Below are positions 48,556-58,480 of a stretch of DNA of 64,000 nucleotides, piece after piece. The stretch covers positions 1-64,000 of the forward strand of contig JAJFLH010000010.1 of the NCBI GenBank assembly GCA_021772775.1. The letters run 5' to 3'. Source of the stretch: Mariprofundus sp. Its GTDB lineage: Bacteria; Pseudomonadota; Zetaproteobacteria; Mariprofundales; Mariprofundaceae. The notes under the pieces were generated by a model that was not told the origin of the DNA, did not search any database, and saw only the letters and a list, made by a program, of their open reading frames with translations. Position 1 is the first letter of the stretch, and every line of letters begins with the position of its first letter. A program made the position numbers and the translations under genes.

Positions 48556-50135
48556 TAGCGCGGTCCTGAGCTTAATACAGCAGCTGGGACGTGTTCTTCA
48601 AATGCGGCGAAGGCTTGTTTGAATTTTGCGGCTAAATCTTTGGCGGCAGCGGTATAGCTGTCTGGGTTCTCTTGATCGTGCCATGTTGCTATGGGATCGA
48701 GTTGGTCAGGCATTTGCATACCAAGAATGGGGTGTGCCTGATAGCTCAGGTCATCCAGGTTACCATTTAATGCAGCAGACAGAAGTGTGCGTGTTAATTC
48801 GATCTTCATACGATCACCGGTGCCTGCAGGGCCACCACTCCAGCCAGTATTGAGCAACCAGCACTGTACTTTTCCTTTGCGAACTTTTGCGCCCAGGATT
48901 TTTGCATAAAGCGATGGATGATGTGCCATCAATGGCATGCCACAGCAGGGCTTGAATGTCGCTTCGGGTGCAATGTTTTCACCATCAACATCAGTAATAG
49001 ATGAGCCATAACCGAGTAGATAATAGTACATGACCTGTTCAGGTGATAATTTTGAAATGGCGGGTAATACACCAAAAGCATCGGATGCCAGTATGATAAG
49101 GTGTTTAGGGCTGCTTATCATGCGGGGTAGTTCAGCGTCAGATATTGCGCGAACAGGGTAAGCAGCACGGGTGTTATCCGTCAGCGTTATATTATCAAAA
49201 TCAATATGTCGGCCTCGTGTATCCATGGCTACATTTTCTAAAATTGAGCCAAAAGATTGACATGCATTGTGTATAACGGGCTCTTTGTCCTGATCCAGAT
49301 GATTTACTCTGGCGTAACAGCCTGCTTCAAAGTTGAATACCTGTTTGTCGTTCCAGCCATGGATATCATCACCAAGTAATCGGCGTGCTGGATCAGATGC
49401 CAATGTGGTTTTGCCGCTGCCATCGGGGCCAAGGAACAGGACCGTGTCGTCATTCTCGCCGCTGTTGATGGCGGCATGCAGAGGCAGCACATCTGATTTG
49501 ATCAGCAGATGGTTCATAATCGCGAAAACGGTATTTTTGATTTCACCAGCGTAGGCCGTACCACCTATTAAGGCAATGCGCAGGCCCAAATGCAATACCA
49601 CGAATGTCTCTGCATGGGTGCCATCACGACTTGGTACGGCATGAAAATGAGGCGCGTGGATGATGGTGAATTCCGGCTCTTTGAAATCTGTTTTTTGGCC
49701 AAGGTCGGAGGGGCGAACAAACATGGTTTTGGCGAACAGACAATGCCAGGCATCTTGAGTGATGATTCTTATCGGTTTGTCGTAACCTGACTCGGCTGCA
49801 ACGAGGCAGTCTTCAACATAGAGCTGTCGTCCTTCAAGGTAACCACGGACACGATTGAACAGAGCCTCAAACTGTTGCTCGGATAGGGGACGGTCGAATT
49901 CACCATGGTAACTACCCGAGTTATCTACAATATATTTATCTTTCACTGTTTGGCCGCTAAAATGACCATTGCGCACCACTAAAGCGCCCTGATGCGCCAT
50001 CTGTCCTTCATGGTTACGCAGAGCGTGTTCATAAAGTCTTGGTGTAGGCATGTTCCAGAATACATCCTCAAGGTTTTTTAAACCCAGGTGGCTCATGGCT
50101 AATTCTTCACTGATCTGTTTGGTTGTATAAGGCAT
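48555..50135 (-). CDS. pckA: Phosphoenolpyruvate carboxykinase (ATP)
   Basis: A 526-residue enzyme converting oxaloacetate to phosphoenolpyruvate with ATP. The nucleotide P-loop LGPDGSGKTTLASDP and the GGTAYAGEIKNTVF segment before it are present, as are the nearby metal-binding residues in LLGDDIHGWND. Length matches the ATP-dependent family. It is the first gene of a three-gene operon and shares one base (TAATG) with the next gene. In an autotroph it may work in either direction around PEP and oxaloacetate. Confidence 0.96.
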   Translation of the reverse strand: MPYTTKQISEELAMSHLGLKNLEDVFWNMPTPRLYEHALRNHEGQMAHQGALVVRNGHFSGQTVKDKYIVDNSGSYHGEFDRPLSEQQFEALFNRVRGYLEGRQLYVEDCLVAAESGYDKPIRIITQDAWHCLFAKTMFVRPSDLGQKTDFKEPEFTIIHAPHFHAVPSRDGTHAETFVVLHLGLRIALIGGTAYAGEIKNTVFAIMNHLLIKSDVLPLHAAINSGENDDTVLFLGPDGSGKTTLASDPARRLLGDDIHGWNDKQVFNFEAGCYARVNHLDQDKEPVIHNACQSFGSILENVAMDTRGRHIDFDNITLTDNTRAAYPVRAISDAELPRMISSPKHLIILASDAFGVLPAISKLSPEQVMYYYLLGYGSSITDVDGENIAPEATFKPCCGMPLMAHHPSLYAKILGAKVRKGKVQCWLLNTGWSGGPAGTGDRMKIELTRTLLSAALNGNLDDLSYQAHPILGMQMPDQLDPIATWHDQENPDSYTAAAKDLAAKFKQAFAAFEEHVPAAVLSSGPR

Positions 50136-50262
50136 AACATGCCCTCCCTCTCCACTCTGAAATGCAGCAGGGATGTTGTACTAGCAGGGATGACTTTGCC
50201 ATTGTTTTTTTAGAAAATATTTTGAAGTGGCTTAGTAGGTTCCCATTCTTGTTTTGTGGTTT

Positions 50263-50703
50263 CTATTGAGAGGGGGGCTTTGCAGTAAAGCAGCGTTGCT
50301 CGACCATCAAGTAGCCGTGGGTGGAAGGCAGTTGTTGATAAGTGACCTGAATAGGCTTTGTTGAATCGAAGCTTTGGCTGGTGCCAAAAACTACGGTTTC
50401 CTGATGTGTGAGTGTGGAGTCCAGCGGATATATAATGCGCATGGCTTGATCGGTGTCCCAGTGAATAATGGCATCAAAGCCATCTTTAAATGTGAAGCTG
50501 GACATGTCATCATCAAAAGCACTGTTCGTATGACGAATATTGATTTTCATTTCGTGATTGATCGGATTGTCACCATGCGATACGCGGTAAAAAGTTGCGA
50601 GCTTTGAACCGGAAGGTGAGGGGCATTCAAACATCACATCGATTTTTTCATTGGAGCTACATGCCGTGAGTAGCGCTATTGCGGCGAGCAACAGAATCCT
50701 CAT
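50263..50703 (-). CDS. Small lipoprotein of unknown function
   Basis: I start at the ATG at 50703, which begins a lipoprotein signal MRILLLAAIALLTAC (lipid Cys15) and overlaps the stop of the upstream flavoprotein gene by 4 bases; an upstream start at 50751 lies inside that gene. The 146-residue product is acidic and Ser/Asp-rich, with FKDGFDAIIHWDTDQAMRI near the middle. No family is recognised. The tight coupling to the protoporphyrinogen-oxidase-like gene is the only functional hint. Confidence 0.65.
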   Translation of the reverse strand: MRILLLAAIALLTACSSNEKIDVMFECPSPSGSKLATFYRVSHGDNPINHEMKINIRHTNSAFDDDMSSFTFKDGFDAIIHWDTDQAMRIIYPLDSTLTHQETVVFGTSQSFDSTKPIQVTYQQLPSTHGYLMVEQRCFTAKPPSQ

Positions 50704-51893
50704 GCGGACTGGGAGATGCGGATGAACTCTTTTTCGACACGTTCCAGACAATCTTCCACGGCGACTCCATTGAAATAGTTGCCGACCAATGCCAGCGATC
50801 TGTCTGTCAGGGCTGAATCAAGTGCTTCAATAAGCTGGAGGTGGCCCATGTCCGGTGCGGGCAAGCGGTTGGTCTTGTGAAAAACGTGTTTAAAGTCTGA
50901 AAGAGATACATTGAGAACATCACAAATACGCAGCATTTTCTCATCATGATTGAGCAGACCTGGTTTGAAATGAAAGGTAAATGCACGTAAATCAGGGTGA
51001 TCAATATAGTCACGCGAGACCGCCGAATAAAAATCACCATCGACAGCAATTACTCCGGCAATGCTGTCCAGCAATAGATCTTCTTTATTGATGACCACAC
51101 CGACCGACTCAATCTCCACTTCATTCACCCAGTTTAACTGTTCGGCAATTTCAGGATGGGCATCCATAAGCAAGCGCGAAGCAGCCAAGGCGGGAGTCGC
51201 ACAAACCAGTGTGTCGCAGTGATATGTGGTTTCGTCGGTTTGAACTGCATACAGCTCATAGTTGTAGCGAACAGACTGGATGCACTGATCTGTTTTTACG
51301 AGCAGTTGCGCTTCCAGGGCTTGAATAATATCGCTTAGGCCGCCGGGGAAGGTGTAGCTACGAGTGATAGATTTATTTCGTGGCCGTTTTCTAAACAGCA
51401 TATCAGCGGGCACATTGCTGGCCGGCTGACAGATAACCGCAGCAAAAGCGTGTTTAAACACATCGTTGTAATTTTTTGGGCCTACTAGAGCGCTATAATA
51501 AGCGGCAATAGACTGATCTTTTTTGCTTAATGAAAAAATACGCCATGCACGGGTGAATAGTTCAAGAAAGTGAAGTTGTGAAGGAATTGAGCATATCGAA
51601 CGCTCAGCGAACAGGCGGTAGCGCAGTTTTTTACGCGGCTGCAGTTGATCAATCATGCCAAGTTGATGCAAAACCTTTATCAGGCGAGCGTATGAGTTAA
51701 AGCAGGTGTGTGTACCCATTTCGAGCCAGAAGTTCTGCTCACTGTCAGGCACGCTTGCGGAGTGGAAGCATCCGCCACTGCGTGCTTCTTTTTCCAGTAC
51801 CAGTACATTTTTTCCGGCTTGTTTGGCTTCAAATGCCATTGCCAGTCCGCTAATGCCGGCGCCAATTACAACCATGTCATAGTGTCTATTCAT
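50700..51893 (-). CDS. Protoporphyrinogen-oxidase-like FAD-dependent amine oxidase family protein
   Basis: A 397-residue flavoprotein with the dinucleotide-binding motif GAGISGLAMAFEAKQAGK at residues 11-28 and the C-terminal flavin segment LALVGNYFNGVAVEDCLERV, which closely resembles oxygen-dependent protoporphyrinogen oxidases (HemY/PpoX type, not the TPR HemY at 17 kb). A heme role would fill the step between HemB/D and HemH, but related phytoene or amine oxidases share this fold. It is co-translated with a lipoprotein gene. Confidence 0.75.
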   Translation of the reverse strand: MNRHYDMVVIGAGISGLAMAFEAKQAGKNVLVLEKEARSGGCFHSASVPDSEQNFWLEMGTHTCFNSYARLIKVLHQLGMIDQLQPRKKLRYRLFAERSICSIPSQLHFLELFTRAWRIFSLSKKDQSIAAYYSALVGPKNYNDVFKHAFAAVICQPASNVPADMLFRKRPRNKSITRSYTFPGGLSDIIQALEAQLLVKTDQCIQSVRYNYELYAVQTDETTYHCDTLVCATPALAASRLLMDAHPEIAEQLNWVNEVEIESVGVVINKEDLLLDSIAGVIAVDGDFYSAVSRDYIDHPDLRAFTFHFKPGLLNHDEKMLRICDVLNVSLSDFKHVFHKTNRLPAPDMGHLQLIEALDSALTDRSLALVGNYFNGVAVEDCLERVEKEFIRISQSA

Positions 51894-52142
51894 AAGGGGA
51901 CTCCATCACCTCATATGTGTGAGTGCAATAGTTGGTTTGATATTTCTGTTATGTGTGGACCTGTGTTGTCTATTTTGATTGATGCTGCAGAGATATTGCA
52001 TGGTGAGATGATTACTCAGACATGGATTAAGTAGTGTTATTCATTGTTATTAGGGTAGCAAAAACAATATTTGTATCAGTCTGTTGTATGAAATGCAGTC
52101 TGCAACTGGCAGCGAGATGATCAATTGATTAGTGTTTTGGCT

Positions 52143-53090
52143 ATGAAAAGTCCGACACAGTGCTGTGACCTTTGTGGTTGCGATAATATCGAAATTATTT
52201 CTCAAGCCGATCGACATCGGCAAGCCTTGAATACCGGCCTCTGTTTAGGCTGTGGTTTGGTGATGCATGTGCCGGTGCCGAGTGAAGCTGAGGTGACTGA
52301 ATATTATGCCTCAAGATACCGGCAGGATTATCATGGCGAGTGTCAGCCATCCGAGCGGCGTATTATGCGGGCCTGGAAAAATGCAGAGCGTATTCATAAG
52401 CAGCTTGAGCCTGCATTGTCGGGTGTAGAGACTGTTTTTGAAGTTGGTGCTGGCATTGGCTGTACGGTTAAGCTGTTTGAAACAGAAGGCTTTAAAGCAT
52501 CTGGTATTGAACCGAATTATGATTTTAATGCATTTACGAAGCAGAGCCTGTTTGCTCATGTCGATAATGTTAATCTATTCAGTTTGGAAACCACACCTCG
52601 GACAGACCTGTTGTTATTGATTCATGTCATAGAGCATTTTTCATCACCGCAAAGAGCGCTGCGCCATATTCGTGAGTTGATCCATGATGATGGTCTGTTT
52701 TATGTCGAGTGCCCTAATATTACAGGCCCTTTTGCGACCTATGATCGTATGTTTCATTATGCTCATATTTATAACTTTTCACCGCAAACGTTGCAGGCAA
52801 CCGTGGAACAGTGTGGTTTTGAGTTGGTGCAATGTTTTTCAGGCGACAATGACCCGGACATTCACATGCTGTTTAAAAAATGTGATGAAGCAAAAGCAGC
52901 GGCGGTCTCCTCTGACCATGCCTACTGGGTACGAGAGCGTATCAATCAATATAATGTCGTTAGTTATCATGCGCGGCCATCATATCTATCGAAACGGGCG
53001 CGTAAGGTATCCTCTTATTTGATGGAGTATATGAAGGCTAAAGATTTTGTGGCGGATTTGCTGGGACGTTTGGCAAGGGCTGGTAGCTAA
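52143..53090 (+). CDS. Class I SAM-dependent methyltransferase with N-terminal zinc motif
   Basis: The ATG at 52143 follows a weak upstream TTG in frame; I chose it because the product then begins MKSPTQCCDLCGCDN. Cys residues in CDLC and CLGC near the N terminus look like a zinc knuckle, followed by SAM-binding VFEVGAGIGCTVKLFE and the catalytic-domain block LLLLIHVIEHFSSPQRALRH. Such proteins often modify sugars or lipids, frequently near polysaccharide genes. No such genes are adjacent here, so the substrate is open. Confidence 0.85.
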   Translation: MKSPTQCCDLCGCDNIEIISQADRHRQALNTGLCLGCGLVMHVPVPSEAEVTEYYASRYRQDYHGECQPSERRIMRAWKNAERIHKQLEPALSGVETVFEVGAGIGCTVKLFETEGFKASGIEPNYDFNAFTKQSLFAHVDNVNLFSLETTPRTDLLLLIHVIEHFSSPQRALRHIRELIHDDGLFYVECPNITGPFATYDRMFHYAHIYNFSPQTLQATVEQCGFELVQCFSGDNDPDIHMLFKKCDEAKAAAVSSDHAYWVRERINQYNVVSYHARPSYLSKRARKVSSYLMEYMKAKDFVADLLGRLARAGS

Positions 53091-53101
53091 ACTCAAAAGC
53101 A

Positions 53102-53347
53102 TTCACCGCAGTCCCCCAGGGTGCCTTCTCTCTCGCAAGCTCGACAATTCACTTTCAGGACGCGGAGTTCACCCTAGGGTGCCTTCTCTTGCGCTAGCGC
53201 AATTCTCCTTGACGCAGAGGAAAAACAGATAATCGTCATTCAGTCCTCATTATTTATAAATAGATCAAAGCCTTCGATTTTCCCTGCGACCTTTGCGTCC
53301 CCAGCGTTAAAAAGCCTTTGACTATACTCTGCGAAACTCTGCGGTGA
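53102..53347. repeat. Intergenic repeat with ACCGCAG-type inverted ends
   Basis: The region between the methyltransferase and gshA genes has ends TTCACCGCAG (53102-53111) and CTGCGGTGAA (53338-53347) in inverted orientation. Inside, AGGGTGCCTTCTCT occurs twice, at 53118-53131 and 53176-53189, marking an imperfect 58-bp direct repeat. Related sequence appears inverted at 57705-57768 and shorter copies near 61.6 and 63.0 kb. No gene is present. Confidence 0.7.
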
Positions 53348-53366
53348 AAATGTTTAGAATGTTTTT

Positions 53367-54719
53367 TTAGTGCATAGCCTCAAGAAATGCTCGATCAATA
53401 TCTTCGTTCCATTCATGGTGATATTGCTTGAGCCAGTGATCGGCTTGCGTCTGACCTGATTCGACAGCTTGAATGACAGGTGTTAAGAATTTACTCTCAT
53501 CTTCACCGGCTTTATTTCGCTGGTTTAAACGCTCTAGTCCTGATTTGGCAATCTCTAAAAACTGTTCGCATAATTTAATAACAGAAGTCTGCCGAAATGG
53601 TGTCTGTAGAGCCGTACGGGGTACCGCCTGGCGCAGTGCATTCACTTCATCAAAAGACCAGTCAGCAATGAGATCAAAGGCCGCAGATTCTGCCTGTTCA
53701 TCATATAACAGCCCTTTCCACAGGGCGGGCAGGGAGCAGATCCACGGCCATGCACCGGCATCGGCACCACGCATTTCTAGATATTGTTTCAATCGTACAT
53801 CAGGAAACAGAGTGGAAAGGTGCAGCTCCCAATCATCCATGTCAGGAAGCTCACCGGGCAGTTGTGGCAATTTGCCATGCATGAAATCCCGGAAGCTACT
53901 TCCGGCGCAATCGATAAAGGCGCCATTACGCATGATGAAATACATCGGCGCATCGAGTGCCCACTGGGTATAAGAGTCAAAACCGAAATCATCGTCGAAT
54001 GCACATTTTAGGATGCCGGTACGATGCGGATCGGTATCAAGCCAGCAGGCTGCACGGCGGGAGAGATAGCCGCTCGGTTTACCCTCTTCAAAGGGGCTTG
54101 CGGCATACATGGCGGTGATCAATGGTTGTAAGCATAGCGATATGCGCATCTTTCTGGCCATGTCGGCTTCCGATGCAAAATCGAGATTGGCCTGCACCGT
54201 TGTGGTGCGGAGCATCATGTCGAGGCCGCCACTGCCAACACGCGGCATATAATTGCGCATGACAGCATAACGCGATTTTGGCATCCATGGGATATCATCA
54301 CGTTTCCATTTGGGCTGAAAGCCAAGTGTGAGAAAACCAATGCGTAACTCATCCGAGATGCTGCGAACCAGCTTATGATATTCGGTGGTTTCGCTGCAGG
54401 TCTGATGGATGGTCTGCAAAGGTGCGCCGGAAAGTTCTAACTGTCCGCCAGGCTCCAGAGTGATGGAAGCCAGACCGCGCTTAAGTGCAATGATATTTTT
54501 TGATTCAAGAACAGGCTCCCAGCCATGACCAGCCAGCATATCCAGTAGACCTTTAATGCTACGTTGGCCTGCATAGGGAATAGGTCTGAATGAATCCATG
54601 CAGAAACCAATTTTTTCGTGTTCGGTGCCAATGCGCCAGCTATCGCGAGGCTTACAGCCTTCAGCGAACCAGGTAGGTAGATCATCAAAACTCAAACGTG
54701 GGGATAAGGAGGTGGACAT
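53367..54719 (-). CDS. gshA: Glutamate--cysteine ligase (plant/proteobacterial type)
   Basis: A 450-residue enzyme starting glutathione synthesis by joining glutamate and cysteine. The sequence RIGTEHEKIGFCM and PGGQLELSGAPLQTIHQTC match the plant-type GCL family found in many alpha- and other proteobacteria rather than E. coli GshA. The RNYMPRVGSGGLDMMLRTTTVQ segment supports the same family. gshB is not in this window. It is divergent from acnA. Confidence 0.92.
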   Translation of the reverse strand: MSTSLSPRLSFDDLPTWFAEGCKPRDSWRIGTEHEKIGFCMDSFRPIPYAGQRSIKGLLDMLAGHGWEPVLESKNIIALKRGLASITLEPGGQLELSGAPLQTIHQTCSETTEYHKLVRSISDELRIGFLTLGFQPKWKRDDIPWMPKSRYAVMRNYMPRVGSGGLDMMLRTTTVQANLDFASEADMARKMRISLCLQPLITAMYAASPFEEGKPSGYLSRRAACWLDTDPHRTGILKCAFDDDFGFDSYTQWALDAPMYFIMRNGAFIDCAGSSFRDFMHGKLPQLPGELPDMDDWELHLSTLFPDVRLKQYLEMRGADAGAWPWICSLPALWKGLLYDEQAESAAFDLIADWSFDEVNALRQAVPRTALQTPFRQTSVIKLCEQFLEIAKSGLERLNQRNKAGEDESKFLTPVIQAVESGQTQADHWLKQYHHEWNEDIDRAFLEAMH

Positions 54720-54867
54720 GGAGCAACTCTAACTTGCTATATTGCTAAGGAATACAGAAAAACTTTAAGTCTATATATAGTATATAAACATTGCTTTGAT
54801 GCTGAGGCTTTAGAAATGACCTGAGTATGGCTAGCTTGCGGCCTCTTTTCTGCAACAGGAGCCCTAT

Positions 54868-57534
54868 ATGACTGATAGTATGAGCAATAGTTTTAACGCC
54901 AAGCAAAGCCTTCAGGTCGGCGACAAGGTCTACACATATTACCAGCTGGATGCCGCAGGAGATGTATCTCGTCTTCCTTACGCGATGAAAGTGTTGTTGG
55001 AAAACCAACTTCGCCGTGAAGATGGTGTGAATGTCACCGCCGACGACATCAAGGCGCTGGCTAACTGGGATGAGAAAGCTGAGCCCAATCATGAGATCGC
55101 TTATATGCCTGCACGTGTATTGATGCAGGACTTCACAGGGGTGCCTGCTGTTGTTGATCTGGCTGCAATGCGTGATGCGATGGCAGCTCTTGGTGGGGAT
55201 ACCAAAAAGATTGAACCTCTGGCTCCGGCTGAGCTGGTGATCGACCACTCGGTGCAGGTAGACAATTTCGGCAGTGCTGATGCAGCCTCCAAAAATACTG
55301 CGATTGAGTTCCAGCGTAATCGTGAGCGTTATAACTTTCTGAAATGGGGACAGAATGCATTTGAGACATTCAAAGCAGTACCTCCTGGTTGCGGCATTGT
55401 GCATCAGGTAAATCTAGAGTTCCTGGCCCGCACTGTATTCGTTAATGATGGAGGCGTGGCCTATCCGGATACACTGGTTGGTACTGACTCTCACACTACA
55501 ATGATCAATGGCCTTGGCGTATTGGGTTGGGGTGTTGGTGGTATCGAAGCAGAAGCTGCGATGCTGGGTCAGCCTGTTTCAATGCTGGTGCCAAAAGTAG
55601 TTGGTTTCAAACTGACTGGAGAACTGCCTGAGGGCGCAACTGCAACTGATCTGGTTCTGACCATTGTTGAGATGCTGCGCAAACACGGTGTGGTAGGAAA
55701 ATTCGTTGAGTTTCATGGTGAAGGCCTGAACAGCCTGCCGCTGGCAGATCGTGCAACGATTGCCAATATGGCGCCTGAATATGGCGCAACCTGCGGCATC
55801 TTCCCAATTGATGAAGAGACTTTGAACTTCCTGCGCCTCTCTAACCGCTCTGAAGAGAATGTCGCACTGGTTGAAGCTTATGCCAAAGCACAGGGCATGT
55901 TCCGTACAGCAGACAGCGTGGAAGCGATCTACAGCGAAAACGTTGAACTGGACATGTCGACTATCGTGCCATCACTGGCTGGTCACAAACGTCCGCAGGA
56001 CCGTATTGCTTTGACTGAATCCAAAGTGAAATATGCAGAGACTGTAGCCGCTGTAAAAGCAGAAGCAGGTCTTAGCTCCAAAGCAGTAACCACAACCATT
56101 AAAGGTAAGGAAGTGACCATTGATGATGGTGCCGTTGTCATTGCAGCGATCACCTCATGCACCAATACCTCTAACCCATCGGTCATGCTTGGCGCGGGTC
56201 TTGTGGCTCGTAAAGCAGCAGCCCTTGGTCTTAACGCCGCTCCTTGGGTGAAAACATCTCTCGGCCCCGGCTCAAAGGTAGTGACAGAGTATTTGAACAA
56301 AGCAGGCCTTTCCAATGATCTGGATGCGCTTGGTTTTAATACCGTCGGTTATGGTTGCACAACATGTATTGGTAACTCAGGCCCACTTCGTGCTGAAGTA
56401 TCCGCAGCCATTAGCGAAGGTGATCTGGCAGTAACTTCGGTACTATCAGGTAACCGTAACTTTGAAGGCCGTGTTCACGCAGAAGTACGCATGAACTATC
56501 TGGCATCTCCACCTCTGGTTGTGGCTTATGCCATTGCCGGCACGATGAATATTGATCTCTATAACGATGCCATTGGTCAGGACAGCAATGGCAACGATGT
56601 CTTCCTGAAAGATATCTGGCCAACACAGAAAGAAGTTGCTGATGTAGTGGCTTCTTGTGTGACTGCTGAGCAGTTCGAAGCCTCTTATGGCAATGTCTAT
56701 GCAGGTGATGAAAGCTGGCAGAACCTTGAAGCACCAACAGGTGATCGTTTCGACTGGGATGATAACTCTACCTACATCCAGCATCCACCATACTTTGAAG
56801 GCATGACCTTTGATCTTGATCCAATCACCGATATCAAAGGCGCACGTGTTTTGGCGCTGTTAGGTGATTCGGTGACTACAGACCACATCTCCCCAGCTGG
56901 TGCGATCAAGGCTGACTCTCCAGCGGGTCGTTATCTGAAAGAGAACGGAGTTGAAGCCAAAGACTTCAACTCCTACGGCTCCCGTCGTGGTAATCACCAG
57001 ATCATGATGCGCGGCACTTTCGCAAACATCCGCCTGCGTAACCTTCTGGCTCCAGGTACTGAAGGTGGTGTAACTATTCACCAGCCATCGGGTCTGCAGA
57101 TGAGCATCTATGATGCAGCCATGAAATACAAAGACGAGAGCGTCGCCAGCATTATTCTGGCAGGTAAAGAGTATGGTTCCGGTTCATCGCGAGACTGGGC
57201 AGCCAAAGGTCCAAGACTACAGGGGGTTCAGGCAGTCATTGCTGAAACCTATGAGCGTATCCATCGCTCCAACCTTGTTGGCATGGGTATTCTGCCACTG
57301 CAGTTCAAAGCAGGGGAATCTGCCGAAACACTGGGTCTGACAGGTCAGGAGTCTTACGACTTCGCAGGTGTCAACGAAGGTGCTGCTAAAGAGTTGGCTG
57401 TAACAGCAACGGCATCTGATGGTTCTGTGAAATCTTTCACCGTTGATGTTCGCATCGATACGCCTAAGGAAGTGGAGTACTACCAGCACGGTGGTATTTT
57501 GCATTATGTCCTGCGTCAGTTGGCGTCAGAGTAA
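54868..57534 (+). CDS. acnA: Aconitate hydratase A
   Basis: An 888-residue enzyme converting citrate to isocitrate. The [4Fe-4S] ligands are Cys431 ([11 protein letters not shown]) and Cys497 and Cys500 ([13 protein letters not shown]). The C-terminal swivel domain with [16 protein letters not shown] is complete. Length matches the AcnA/IRP type. An iron-sulfur enzyme of this kind depends on iron supply, which is not limiting for an iron oxidiser. It is a single-gene unit followed by repeats. Confidence 0.98.
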   Translation: MTDSMSNSFNAKQSLQVGDKVYTYYQLDAAGDVSRLPYAMKVLLENQLRREDGVNVTADDIKALANWDEKAEPNHEIAYMPARVLMQDFTGVPAVVDLAAMRDAMAALGGDTKKIEPLAPAELVIDHSVQVDNFGSADAASKNTAIEFQRNRERYNFLKWGQNAFETFKAVPPGCGIVHQVNLEFLARTVFVNDGGVAYPDTLVGTDSHTTMINGLGVLGWGVGGIEAEAAMLGQPVSMLVPKVVGFKLTGELPEGATATDLVLTIVEMLRKHGVVGKFVEFHGEGLNSLPLADRATIANMAPEYGATCGIFPIDEETLNFLRLSNRSEENVALVEAYAKAQGMFRTADSVEAIYSENVELDMSTIVPSLAGHKRPQDRIALTESKVKYAETVAAVKAEAGLSSKAVTTTIKGKEVTIDDGAVVIAAITSCTNTSNPSVMLGAGLVARKAAALGLNAAPWVKTSLGPGSKVVTEYLNKAGLSNDLDALGFNTVGYGCTTCIGNSGPLRAEVSAAISEGDLAVTSVLSGNRNFEGRVHAEVRMNYLASPPLVVAYAIAGTMNIDLYNDAIGQDSNGNDVFLKDIWPTQKEVADVVASCVTAEQFEASYGNVYAGDESWQNLEAPTGDRFDWDDNSTYIQHPPYFEGMTFDLDPITDIKGARVLALLGDSVTTDHISPAGAIKADSPAGRYLKENGVEAKDFNSYGSRRGNHQIMMRGTFANIRLRNLLAPGTEGGVTIHQPSGLQMSIYDAAMKYKDESVASIILAGKEYGSGSSRDWAAKGPRLQGVQAVIAETYERIHRSNLVGMGILPLQFKAGESAETLGLTGQESYDFAGVNEGAAKELAVTATASDGSVKSFTVDVRIDTPKEVEYYQHGGILHYVLRQLASE

Positions 57535-57545
57535 AGTCAAAGGCA

Positions 57546-57768
57546 TTTTACCACAGAGCTCGCAGAGTAAGGTAGGGTAAAGTCAAAATATTTTTACCGC
57601 AGAGTTACGCAAGGTAAAAGCAAGCAATAAAAGAACTAGATCGCGTTTCTTTCGCCACTCTCTTGCATCCATAATGAATAATCTCAATGAAATGCATTTG
57701 ATTTACTCTGCGTACTGAAGGTGAATTGTGTTCACACAAGAGAGACTCCCCTGGGGGATTGCGGTAAA
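57546..57768. repeat. Intergenic repeat with CTGCGGTA-type inverted ends
   Basis: The spacer between acnA and folA begins TTTTACCACAGAGCTCGCAGAG and ends TTGCGGTAAA, again an inverted pair. The segment TTTTTACCGCAGAGTTACGC repeats the left end 44 bases inside. The right third (57705-57768) is an inverted copy of the 53108-53165 segment, sharing CCCCC-AGGG, TCTCTC, AATTCAC and ACGC-AGT blocks. No gene is present. Confidence 0.7.
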
Positions 57769-57791
57769 TAGTTTATAAGTTGGTGAGGATC

Positions 57792-58280
57792 ATGAAAATA
57801 TCTTTGATTTGGGCGATGGACAGGAATCGCCTGATTGGTTGCGATAACGCTTTACCATGGAAGCTGCCTGCTGACATGGCATGGTTTAAGAGGAATACCA
57901 TGGCTAAACCCATTTTGATGGGGCGCAAAACCTATGAATCCATCGGACGACCACTGCCCGGTCGTGTAAACCTTATATTAAGCCGCCAGACTGATTTGAA
58001 GATTGATGGCTGTATCGTTGTGCATTCGCTTGCAGAAGCTCAAGCGGCCGTGCTCGATGCAGGTGAAATCATGGTGATGGGGGGGGCTGAAATCTATGCT
58101 CTATCATTAGATCAGGCTGATCGTCTGTATATTACACAAATCGATGCTGAATTCGAAGGTGATGCCTGGTTCCCTGAATTTGATCGTAGCGACTGGCAAG
58201 AAGCCTCACGCCAAAGCGGTGTGGTGGATGAGAAGAGTGTATATCCCCATGAGTTTATCATCCTAGAACGAAAAAACTGA
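57792..58280 (+). CDS. folA: Dihydrofolate reductase
   Basis: I start at ATG 57792, with GGTGAGG upstream; a GTG four codons earlier lacks a better site. The 162-residue enzyme reduces dihydrofolate to tetrahydrofolate. Blocks AMDRNRLIGCDNALPWKLPAD, LMGRKTYESIGRPLPGR and EIMVMGGAEIYAL are the substrate and NADPH sites. It is the last gene before cyc2 and is apparently unrelated to it. Confidence 0.96.
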   Translation: MKISLIWAMDRNRLIGCDNALPWKLPADMAWFKRNTMAKPILMGRKTYESIGRPLPGRVNLILSRQTDLKIDGCIVVHSLAEAQAAVLDAGEIMVMGGAEIYALSLDQADRLYITQIDAEFEGDAWFPEFDRSDWQEASRQSGVVDEKSVYPHEFIILERKN

Positions 58281-58300
58281 AAAAATAGGTTTTTGAGCAT

Positions 58301-58319
58301 GTGTGTTAAAAAGACACAC
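58301..58319 (+). terminator. Hairpin after folA
   Basis: GTGTGT (58301-58306) pairs with ACACAC (58314-58319) around a seven-base loop, 20 bases after the folA stop. It lacks a T tract, so it is a weak candidate transcript end separating folA from cyc2. Confidence 0.4.
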
Positions 58320-58342
58320 GTCTAAGTGTGGCGCATTGACCC

Positions 58343-58358
58343 AGTGATGTGGATCACA
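58343..58358. promoter_or_regulatory. CRP/FNR-type palindrome upstream of cyc2
   Basis: AGTGATGTGGATCACA fits the TGTGA-N6-TCACA pattern of CRP-family regulators with one mismatch, centred about 130 bases before the cyc2 start. A TTGACC hexamer at 58336-58341 overlaps its edge, and no convincing -10 box is visible 17 bases later. A second perfect small inverted repeat, GACTC/GAGTC, lies near 58437-58449. Role in redox or carbon control of cyc2 is inference. Confidence 0.4.
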
Positions 58359-58480
58359 TTAGTGTTCAGCCATCCCGTCTGGATAACGAGTGAGTTTCTT
58401 TGAACTTACTGGTGATGACAGAGAGGTATTTGCACTGACTCTACGGAGTCAAATTTATTGATTAATAGGAATCTAACAAC

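Noticed and set aside
53102-53347. Possible CRISPR array from the direct repeat AGGGTGCCTTCTCT
   Set aside because: Only two imperfect copies 58 bases apart, no regular spacer pattern, and no cas genes nearby; it is better explained as part of an intergenic repeat family.
54745-55404. 219-codon open frame on the minus strand overlapping the acnA start
   Set aside because: It lies antisense to a certain gene (acnA), its product has no recognisable features, and open frames of this kind are common shadows of long coding sequences with biased codon use.
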